Source: Emticicia sp943368675
Lineage (GTDB): Bacteria > Bacteroidota > Bacteroidia > Cytophagales > Spirosomataceae
Direction: 5' to 3'
Length of the DNA: 5,795 nt
NCBI GenBank assembly: GCA_943368675.1
Contig: CALRLN020000355.1
Coordinates: forward strand, 1-5,795
Each line of letters opens with the position of its first letter. Position 1 is the stretch's first letter. Position numbers and translations under genes: made by a program. The notes beneath the pieces are model-generated. The model saw only the letters and a list, made by a program, of their open reading frames with translations. It was not told the DNA's origin and ran no database searches. Shown here piece by piece: positions 1-4,124 of the stretch.

Positions 1-421
1 GTGCTACTGAGACAGTTAAAGGATTCATTGGCAACAAATTATCTCCGGGCTGTTGCTGACAATAGAAGTTCCCTGCTGCTATACCAAGGTAATTACCTTC
101 AGGGTCATTCGTTTCTCTTACGCCATCAAGGCCATTAAAAGCATGCGAATGCGAAGGGAAAGTAGACGATATAATTGTTTCGTTTTCTGTACCTGCTGAT
201 TCGCCTAAATTGAAAGATGAATTGTCATTTTCAATAGCAACTCGCCCTCTTAAATCAGGTAAACAGAAAGTATTTATACCATCGCCACCATAGGTTAAAC
301 CAAGAATTGTGTAGAGAGCTGAATACTCTCGTATGTTTAAGGCGGTGCCATCGCAGAACATCCAGTCCCTTGGAGCGTAATTCCCGCAAAATGGCTTAAT
401 AATGCCCATATATTCATCCAT
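1..421 (-). CDS. Tail-collar domain protein, type P, third copy (5' part only)
   Basis: The first 140 codons are visible; the frame runs off the low-coordinate edge, and by comparison with its paralogues about 34 residues are missing. The start is the ATG at 419-421, giving MDEYMGIIKPF, which aligns with the starts of the two complete type P genes. The collar domain is recognisable: W20, the CDG turn (23-25), YGGDG near 44-48 and LPDLRGR (54-60). The central pair of histidines reads HSH (91-93) instead of HTH. The linker between LPDLRGR and this motif is four residues shorter than in the other copies and lacks the LTPR segment, so this is the most divergent paralogue. It then rejoins the family with RETNDPEGNYLG and a NFYCQQ-PGD-LLPMN block. 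Repeat copy A lies just upstream. Family: phage tail collar (microcystin-dependent protein, MdpB-like). The biological role is unknown. Confidence 0.9.
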   Translation of the reverse strand, partial: MDEYMGIIKPFCGNYAPRDWMFCDGTALNIREYSALYTILGLTYGGDGINTFCLPDLRGRVAIENDNSSFNLGESAGTENETIISSTFPSHSHAFNGLDGVRETNDPEGNYLGIAAGNFYCQQQPGDNLLPMNPLTVSVA

Positions 422-440
422 AATCTGAACTTAAAGTGTT

Positions 441-579
441 TAAAAGGTGAAGAAATATTAATAAAAAGGCAAATACTATCAGCCCCATTGCTTAAGCTGC
501 AATGGGTATATAATCCAATAAGAATTTTATTAAAACAATATATCAGGGTACTCTTAGTAGCTTTTCAGCTTAGTTGTTT
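441..579 (-). repeat. Intergenic repeat copy A (structured, full length)
   Basis: This copy lies 19 bases upstream of the start of the third type P gene. On the plus strand it runs from an AAAAGGTGAAGA-like edge, through CAAATA at 470-475, to CAGCTTAGTTGTTT ending at 579. Read on the minus strand it offers AGCT-GAAA-AGCT (559-570), a four-pair stem with a GNRA loop. Further along is a perfect eight-pair stem, CCCATTGC against GCAATGGG (484-506). The distance from CAAATA to the CAGCT edge is 96 bases, the same as in copies C and D. Whether the element acts as RNA or as DNA is not known. Confidence 0.75.
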
Positions 580-584
580 GCTTA

Positions 585-597
585 TTATATCGTATAA
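585..597. other. Small stem-loop beside repeat copy A
   Basis: TTATA-TCG-TATAA forms a five-pair A/T stem six bases beyond the repeat edge. It is weak alone. Copies C, D, E and F have inverted repeats of unrelated sequence at a similar place, which is why it is listed. Confidence 0.3.
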
Positions 598-633
598 GAA
601 CAATACAATAAAGAGTCTTATTAATGGTGGTTA

Positions 634-740
634 AAGGGTAAAAAATACTTAGCAAAAACAATCATACTCCAGAAACATTATTTATAAAACAATGAAAATA
701 AGGCTCTAATAATATGGTAAGAGTGAATACTTTCAGTAGC
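634..740 (-). repeat. Probable decayed intergenic repeat copy
   Basis: The segment CAATCATACTCC (659-670) resembles CAAATACTCTCC of copy E. Seventeen bases on, 676-694 forms the same kind of stem: on the minus strand CATTGTTT pairs with AAATAATG, eight pairs including one G-U, around a three-base loop. The far edge is eroded: TTTCAGTAGCAAAC at 731-744 only loosely matches the usual CCCAGCTCAGTTGTTT edge and lies too close to the stem. I infer a degenerate relative of the repeat, but chance resemblance in AT-rich DNA cannot be excluded. Confidence 0.35.
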
Positions 741-822
741 AAACTATGATAGCTTTGGTTCTTTGCAACGAAAAGCCAAACTCGCCGATTTAATTTTAAG
801 TAAGGCCAGGTGCTCAAAACTA

Positions 823-1347
823 CTACTGCGGTCTTAGCGGATATAATCCGAATGCACACATAATAAAATTGACGCATAAAAACGGAGGCATATTATTGTG
901 TGCCGCACCTGCACCTGCCGGCGAAATTACACCTGCATTCATCGGCAGTAATTGGTCTGTCGGGTCTTGTTGAGAATAAAAATTTCCGGCAGCTGTGCCC
1001 AGAAAATTCCCTGCCGGGCTTGTGGCTTCTCTGTTACCCGACAAAGCATTGTAGGTATGAGTATGCGGCGGAATTTGGCTAACATTAAGCGCTACAGTCT
1101 CTGCCCCTCCTGATTGACCTAGTTGGCGTGGTGTAAGGTTAACACCTGTTCCCATGCCTATTGGCATACGCCCTCGTAAATCAGGTAATTTGAAATTCAC
1201 ACCAGGTGTGCCTCCGTATCGAATACCAATAATCGTGTATAATGCCTGATATTCTTGAACCAGCAAGGTTTGTCCATTGCATAAAAGATAATCCTGAGGG
1301 GCATAATCACCCACAAACATTTTAATCATCCCAATATATTCTTCCAT
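823..1347 (-). CDS. Tail-collar domain protein, type M (cassette 1)
   Basis: A 174-residue protein of the phage tail-collar / MdpB-like family, whose best-known relatives are short tail-fibre tips; in bacterial genomes the function is mostly undefined. The collar domain covers roughly residues 5-65: GDYAP (13-17), the CNG turn (23-25), YGG (44-46) and LPDLRGR (54-60). An HTH motif (H95, H97) follows; HxH pairs bind metal in some phage fibre tips, so metal binding is possible but not shown. The C-terminal block carries NFYSQQDPTDQLLPMN, then HNNMPPFL and the ending YPLRPQ. No signal peptide or membrane segment is visible. The ATG at 1347 is preceded by A-rich sequence (CACAAAAA) without a Shine-Dalgarno motif. 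It starts 57 bases after the type P gene, so co-transcription is likely. From residue 92 to 142 it is identical to the other type M protein. Confidence 0.93.
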   Translation of the reverse strand: MEEYIGMIKMFVGDYAPQDYLLCNGQTLLVQEYQALYTIIGIRYGGTPGVNFKLPDLRGRMPIGMGTGVNLTPRQLGQSGGAETVALNVSQIPPHTHTYNALSGNREATSPAGNFLGTAAGNFYSQQDPTDQLLPMNAGVISPAGAGAAHNNMPPFLCVNFIMCAFGLYPLRPQ

Positions 1348-1404
1348 TTTTTGTGATTTTAAAACCGTTGAAAATCATTTTTTTAGTGGTAATATTCGCC
1401 TCAA

Positions 1405-1929
1405 TTATGGTCTTACCGGATATATGCCGTTAGCACAGATAATATAATTTACTACCAGATAGGGAGGCATATTATCATGAGGCAGGTTGCCCCCGGGAGC
1501 AATTGTGATAGCTGATGAATTCATAGGAAGCAAAGTATCACCCGGATTTTGCTGACAATAAAAATTTCCGGCCGCTATACCTAAATAATTACCCCCAGGA
1601 TTAGTTGTCTCTCTTGGTCCATTCAGACCATTGAAAACATGTGTGTGTGCTGCAAATGTTGATGGTGTAATTGCTACCGTTTCAGCACCACTTTTGTCGG
1701 CCAGGTTTCTTGGTGTCAGTTGTGGCCCTGCTCCCATATCTAAGGGTATACGGCCTCTTAAATCCGGCAAGCCAAAAGTTGTTCTACCATCACCGCCGTA
1801 TCGGAGTCCAATAATTGAATAAAGCATCTGATATGATTGGATAGGAACCAACGAGCCATTACATAGTAACCAATCGTTAGGCGCATAATCTCCAATGAAG
1901 GGTTTTATAATACCAATATATTCATCCAT
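1405..1929 (-). CDS. Tail-collar domain protein, type P (cassette 1)
   Basis: A 174-residue paralogue of the tail-collar / MdpB-like family, opening MDEYIGIIKPF where type M proteins open MEEYIGMIKMF. Collar-domain marks: GDYAPNDW (13-20), CNG (23-25), RYGGDG (43-48), LPDLRGR (54-60). An HTH motif lies at 95-97, followed by RETTNPGGNYLG, NFYCQQNPGD and HDNMPPYLVVNYIIC near the C-terminus, ending YPVRP. It has Cys125 where type M proteins have Ser. No export signal is seen. Repeat copy B lies just upstream and the 46-codon ORF ends 102 bases before the start, so the gene may be read through from cassette 2 or begin its own transcript. The start is fixed by alignment with the paralogues. Family assignment is firm; the cellular role is unknown. 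Confidence 0.93.
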   Translation of the reverse strand: MDEYIGIIKPFIGDYAPNDWLLCNGSLVPIQSYQMLYSIIGLRYGGDGRTTFGLPDLRGRIPLDMGAGPQLTPRNLADKSGAETVAITPSTFAAHTHVFNGLNGPRETTNPGGNYLGIAAGNFYCQQNPGDTLLPMNSSAITIAPGGNLPHDNMPPYLVVNYIICANGIYPVRP

Positions 1930-1947
1930 AATGTCAATAAAGGTGTT

Positions 1948-2031
1948 TAAAGGTTAAAAAAAGGCAAATAGCATCCATCCCATCGCTTTAAAGCAATGGT
2001 GCATTCAGGTCTATTGAGAACTATGAAATTC
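1948..2031 (-). repeat. Intergenic repeat copy B (half copy)
   Basis: This copy has the gene-proximal half of the repeat: the AAAGGTTAAAAAAAGG edge, CAAATA at 1965-1970 and, 15 bases on, the stem at 1980-1999. On the minus strand CCATTGCTTT pairs with AAAGCGATGG, with one T-G pair; the real hairpin needs a loop, so the innermost pairs must stay open. The far half, with the small GNRA hairpin and the CAGCTCAGTTGTTT edge, is absent; the 46-codon ORF ends there instead. It precedes the type P gene of cassette 1. Confidence 0.7.
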
Positions 2032-2172
2032 TTATGAAGGTGTTCCTCCTGTCGCTGATTCTAATCCACCACCACCGGCTGAATTAATATCAATGATTAC
2101 ATGCATCGCAGGCTTAATCCATTGTTTCTTTTCCGGCATAACCTGAGGATTCTCTTCTGATTGATTTTCCAT
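2032..2172 (-). CDS. 46-residue small ORF, possible peptide precursor
   Basis: An ORF of 46 codons with ATG at 2172 and TAA at 2032-2034, starting 52 bases after the type M gene of cassette 2. Residues 1-16 are polar and acidic with a KK pair at 15-16. KKQWIKP spans 15-21, a short beta-like stretch HVIIDIN spans 24-30, and the tail is small and flexible, with GGGG (33-36), LESAT and a final GGTPS. From general knowledge, short Bacteroidota ORFs with a K-K-x-W-x-x-P segment followed by a Gly/Ser/Thr-rich tail resemble leader-core precursors of ribosomally made, modified peptides. That is a resemblance, not an identification: no modifying enzyme, protease or transporter gene is in the window. 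No Cys is present, which argues against a thioether or disulfide product. The A/T-rich leader before the ATG fits Bacteroidota translation starts. It may instead be a small structural partner of the collar proteins. Confidence 0.7.
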   Translation of the reverse strand: MENQSEENPQVMPEKKQWIKPAMHVIIDINSAGGGGLESATGGTPS

Positions 2173-2224
2173 GATAATTTAATTTTAATTAACTGACATT
2201 ATTTATTAATAGTAATATATCCTA

Positions 2225-2749
2225 TTACGGTCTTGACGGATACAGTCCCTGTACACATATGATAAAATTGACACATAAAAACGGAGGCATATTATTATGT
2301 CCCTGCCCCCCGCCTGCGGCCGAAATTACACCTGCATTCATAGGTAGTAATTGGTCAGTCGGGTCTTGTTGAGAATAAAAATTTCCGGCAGCAGTACCCA
2401 GAAAGTTGCCTGCCGGGCTTGTAGCTTCTCTGTTACCAGACAAAGCATTATAGGTATGCGTATGAGGCGGGATTTGGGTAACATTAAGCGTTACTGTTTC
2501 TGCCCCCCCGGATTGACCAAGTTGTCTCGTTGTAAGGGTAGGATTTACACCCGTGCCCATACCTATTGGCATACGCCCTCGTAAATCAGGCAGGTTAAAA
2601 TTTTGTCCGGATCCGCCATAGCGATACCCAATCACAGCGTACAAGGCAGTATATTGTTGAACTGGCAGCGAACGTCCGTCGCATGGGAGATAATATTGAG
2701 GCGCATAATCACCCACAAACATTTTAATCATTCCAAGATATTCTTCCAT
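2225..2749 (-). CDS. Tail-collar domain protein, type M (cassette 2)
   Basis: A 174-residue tail-collar / MdpB-like paralogue, opening MEEYLGMIKMF. It shows GDYAP (13-17), a CDG turn (23-25), RYGG near 43-46, LPDLRGR (53-59), an HTH motif (96-98), NFYSQQDPTDQLLPMN and a C-terminal HNNMPPFLCVNFIIC ending YPSRP. Compared with the cassette 1 type M protein it lacks one residue after YGG and gains two (PT) after GTGVN. The central block from QIPPHTHTYN to GVIS is identical in protein, although the DNA differs at many synonymous positions, while residues 19-52 and the last 30 residues diverge. It starts 59 bases after the type P gene behind an A-rich leader (ATACAAAAA), and is followed after 52 bases by the small ORF. 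No signal peptide is seen. Role unknown; probably pairs with its type P neighbour. Confidence 0.93.
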   Translation of the reverse strand: MEEYLGMIKMFVGDYAPQYYLPCDGRSLPVQQYTALYAVIGYRYGGSGQNFNLPDLRGRMPIGMGTGVNPTLTTRQLGQSGGAETVTLNVTQIPPHTHTYNALSGNREATSPAGNFLGTAAGNFYSQQDPTDQLLPMNAGVISAAGGGQGHNNMPPFLCVNFIICVQGLYPSRP

Positions 2750-2808
2750 TTTTTGTATTTTTTTAATCTTTGAAAATTATTGTAAATCTTATTGCACTGT
2801 TTCTTCAT

Positions 2809-3336
2809 TTAATTGGGGTTTGTCGGATATATTCCATTCCAACAAATAATATAGTTTACTACCAGATAAGGAGGTATATTATCATGAGGCAGGCCTCCGC
2901 CAGGGGCAGTTGTGATAGCGGATGAATTCATAGGAAGCAAAGTATCCCCCGGATTTTGCTGACAATAAAAATTTCCGGCTGATATACCTAAATAATTACC
3001 TGCCGGGTTAGTTGTCTCTCTTGGCCCGTTCAGGCCATTAAAAACATGCGTGTGTGCCGCAAATGTTGATGGCGTAATTGTCACTGTCTCAGCACCGCCT
3101 TTGTCGGCCAGATTTCTTGGTGTCAGTTGTGGTCCCGCTCCCTTATCTAAGGGGATACGACCTCTTAAATCCGGCAAACCAAAGGTTGTTGAGCCGTCTC
3201 CACCGTATCTGAATCCTATAATTGCAAAGAGGGCTGTATAATTCTGTATAGAAACTAATGAGCCATCGCAGAATAACCAATCGTTCGGAGCGTAGTCGCC
3301 AACAAAAGGTTTTATAATACCAATGTATTCATCCAT
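2809..3336 (-). CDS. Tail-collar domain protein, type P (cassette 2)
   Basis: A 175-residue tail-collar / MdpB-like protein opening MDEYIGIIKPF. Visible marks: GDYAPNDW (13-20), CDG turn (23-25), RYGGDG (43-48), LPDLRGR (54-60), LTPR (71-74), HTH (95-97), NFYCQQNPGD (122-131) and HDNIPPYLVVNYIIC, ending YPTNPN. It is close to the cassette 1 type P protein; differences gather at residues 22-43, a few linker sites and the last dozen residues. Repeat copy C begins 18 bases upstream of the ATG, and copies D, E and F follow further upstream. This is the first collar gene in transcription order, so the operon's main promoter probably lies in or above that array. I see no signal peptide. Family is certain from these motifs; function is inferred only as fibre-tip-like binding or assembly. 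Confidence 0.93.
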   Translation of the reverse strand: MDEYIGIIKPFVGDYAPNDWLFCDGSLVSIQNYTALFAIIGFRYGGDGSTTFGLPDLRGRIPLDKGAGPQLTPRNLADKGGAETVTITPSTFAAHTHVFNGLNGPRETTNPAGNYLGISAGNFYCQQNPGDTLLPMNSSAITTAPGGGLPHDNIPPYLVVNYIICWNGIYPTNPN

Positions 3337-3353
3337 AATTTGAATAAAGGCGT

Positions 3354-3481
3354 TTAAAGGTTGAAAAAAGACAAATAATATCTACTCCACTGCTTTTAAA
3401 GTAGTGGCGCATTTTAGCCGATAAGGCTTTTTTTTGATTAGTAAAATAAGGTACCTTATGACACTCCCAGCTCAGTTGTTT
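3354..3481 (-). repeat. Intergenic repeat copy C
   Basis: Full-length copy directly upstream of the cassette 2 type P gene. CAAATA is at 3372-3377, the second stem at 3387-3407 (CCACTGCTTT against AAAGTAGTGG, one non-Watson-Crick pair) and the CAGCTCAGTTGTTT edge at 3468-3481, exactly 96 bases after CAAATA. The GNRA-like loop (GGGA on the minus strand) is kept, but its closing stem is lost here (AGCT against GTGT). The stem bases differ from those of copies A and E on both arms, i.e. paired changes. Confidence 0.75.
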
Positions 3482-3522
3482 TTTGAATTTTAAAGCAAGA
3501 AAAATCTAATAATTTTAATCCT

Positions 3523-3544
3523 ATACGCTGTATTAACAGCGTAT
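3523..3544. other. Stem-loop between repeat copies C and D
   Basis: ATACGCTG and CAGCGTAT form a perfect eight-pair inverted repeat around a six-base loop. It has no following T-run, so it is not a standard intrinsic terminator. It occupies the spacer position where the other copies have different inverted repeats. Confidence 0.55.
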
Positions 3545-3552
3545 TTAACCAC

Positions 3553-3680
3553 CTAAAAACATAAAAAAGGCAAATAATTCCTCACCCATTGTTTTGCAAA
3601 CAATAGTATATTCAGGCCGATAAAGCTTTTATAAGATTTTACTACCAGACGCCCTGCGAAGCTTTCCAGCTCAGTTGTTT
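3553..3680 (-). repeat. Intergenic repeat copy D
   Basis: Stand-alone copy with no gene directly downstream. CAAATA is at 3571-3576; the second stem is at 3586-3606 (on the minus strand CTATTGTTT against AAACAATGG, one T-G pair). The small hairpin AGCT-GGAA-AGCT lies at 3660-3671 and the CAGCTCAGTTGTTT edge at 3667-3680. The spacing of 96 bases matches copies A and C. Confidence 0.75.
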
Positions 3681-3696
3681 TCTAGCTATACATTAC

Positions 3697-3715
3697 TGTA
3701 TACTAATAGTATACA
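3697..3715. other. Stem-loop between repeat copies D and E
   Basis: TGTATAC-TAATA-GTATACA is a perfect seven-pair inverted repeat, unrelated in sequence to the stem-loop between C and D. There is no T-run after it on either strand. Confidence 0.5.
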
Positions 3716-3717
3716 CC

Positions 3718-3850
3718 TTTTAAAAGGTTGAAAAAAGGCAAATACTCTCCAGTCCATTGCCTTGCCGGCAATAGTAGGGTATTTAACTCTAGGTGACTTT
3801 TATCAGATTATTAAAAAGGTGCCTTTAGAAGCTTCCCAGCTCAGTTGTTT
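3718..3850 (-). repeat. Intergenic repeat copy E
   Basis: Stand-alone copy. CAAATA is at 3739-3744; the second stem is at 3754-3774 (on the minus strand CTATTGCC against GGCAATGG, one T-G pair, loop GGCAA). The small hairpin AGCT-GGGA-AGCT is at 3830-3841 and the CAGCTCAGTTGTTT edge at 3837-3850. The marker distance is 98 rather than 96 bases. Beyond the edge it shares GGCACTAAA with copy F, so the repeated unit may extend further than drawn. Confidence 0.75.
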
Positions 3851-3854
3851 CTTA

Positions 3855-3876
3855 ATTGAAGGCACTAAACCTCAAT
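3855..3876. other. Imperfect stem-loop between repeat copies E and F
   Basis: ATTGA-(A)-GG pairs with CC-TCAAT around CACTAAA, with one bulged A. It sits five bases from the edge of copy E, in the same relative place as the other spacer stem-loops. Confidence 0.35.
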
Positions 3877-3889
3877 GAATTTAATTATT

Positions 3890-4014
3890 AATAAGGTTGA
3901 AAAAATATTTAAAAAGCAAATACTAATCAGATTTTACAAGCAACAACACATATATGCCGTTAAAGCTTTTATTAAGAATAGTAATCTTTGCGAAGCTTTC
4001 CAGCTCAGTTGTTT
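3890..4014 (-). repeat. Intergenic repeat copy F (partly decayed)
   Basis: The copy furthest from the collar genes. CAAATA (3917-3922) and the CAGCTCAGTTGTTT edge (4001-4014) are clear, as is the small hairpin AGCT-GGAA-AGCT (3994-4005). The marker distance is only 84 bases, and no convincing second stem can be drawn at the expected place (around 3932-3952). It looks like an eroded member. Confidence 0.65.
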
Positions 4015-4027
4015 GTACTTCGGCACT

Positions 4028-4118
4028 AAAAACGTGAGTTTTTTTCATTCTTCAAAATAATTTCGCATATTTATTTTTCGGCTTGGCATTTTTTTATTAA
4101 AAGGCACCTAAAGAGCCG
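4028..4118. other. Weak stem-loops downstream of the PI-PLC-like gene
   Basis: Two weak structures follow the stop codon at 4125-4127. CGGCT (4079-4083) can pair with AGCCG (4114-4118) around a long A/T-rich loop. AAAAAC-GTGA-GTTTTT (4028-4043) is a short A/T stem with a T-run on the plus strand and only a brief one on the minus strand. Neither meets the usual form of an intrinsic terminator for the minus-strand gene, so read-through into the repeat array remains possible. Confidence 0.25.
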
Positions 4119-4124
4119 GATATC

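Larger units (their letters stand above)
422..822. other. 401-base gap between collar genes
   Basis: No gene is supported here. The part nearest the third type P gene holds repeat copy A (441-579), then a small stem-loop (585-597), then a decayed repeat copy (about 634-740). The remaining bases up to the stop codon of the upstream collar gene at 823 are AT-rich with nothing recognised. At the equivalent position after the other type M gene there is a 46-codon ORF. No counterpart is visible here; the minus-strand ATGs in the gap open only very short frames. Confidence 0.6.
3337..4124. other. Gene-free stretch holding the repeat array
   Basis: No gene is supported between the PI-PLC-like gene and the first collar gene. 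The stretch holds repeat copies C, D, E and F in the same orientation, with CAAATA marks spaced 199, 168 and 178 bases apart, each followed by a separate small inverted repeat. The last ~110 bases next to the PI-PLC-like gene are AT-rich with two weak stem-loops. The one plus-strand frame over 60 codons here (3875-4060) runs straight through copy F and looks fortuitous. Confidence 0.7.

Noticed and set aside
662..877. 71-codon minus-strand frame overlapping the end of the cassette 1 type M gene
   Set aside because: Its start lies inside the collar gene in another frame, the rest runs through AT-rich gap and a decayed repeat, and the composition looks random. No relation to the 46-residue ORF is visible.
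823..3336. Diversity-generating retroelement acting on the tail-fibre-like genes
   Set aside because: No reverse transcriptase or template repeat is present, and differences between paralogues are spread over all bases with many synonymous changes, not adenine-specific in a C-terminal block.
484..3774. Intrinsic terminator formed by the larger repeat stem
   Set aside because: The T-run on the minus strand comes only ~20 bases after the stem, too far for a standard terminator.
3450..4014. Short minus-strand frames with TTEL or KQLSW at the CAGCTCAGTTGTTT edge, as possible peptide tails
   Set aside because: The shared residues only mirror shared DNA. Frames are closed or lack an ATG upstream, stops fall at different places, and copies differ by frame-breaking changes.
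441..4014. CRISPR array
   Set aside because: Units are ~130 bp, internally diverged and irregularly spaced, with no constant spacers or cas genes.
441..4014. Bacteroidota promoter (TTTG and TAnnTTTG boxes) in the repeats at the conserved TATTTG on the minus strand
   Set aside because: The two bases between TA and TTTG are missing, and a TTTG at the right upstream distance is seen only in copy D. Transcript 5'-end mapping would decide.
3875..4060. 61-codon plus-strand frame across repeat copy F
   Set aside because: It is the only plus-strand frame outside genes, crosses a repeat whose other copies lack an equivalent frame, and has no recognisable protein features.
3819..4108. GGTGCCTTT (3819-3827) complementary to AAAGGCACC (4100-4108), a possible long-range pairing
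   Set aside because: Nine bases only, ~270 bases apart, in one pair of places, with no second example to support it.
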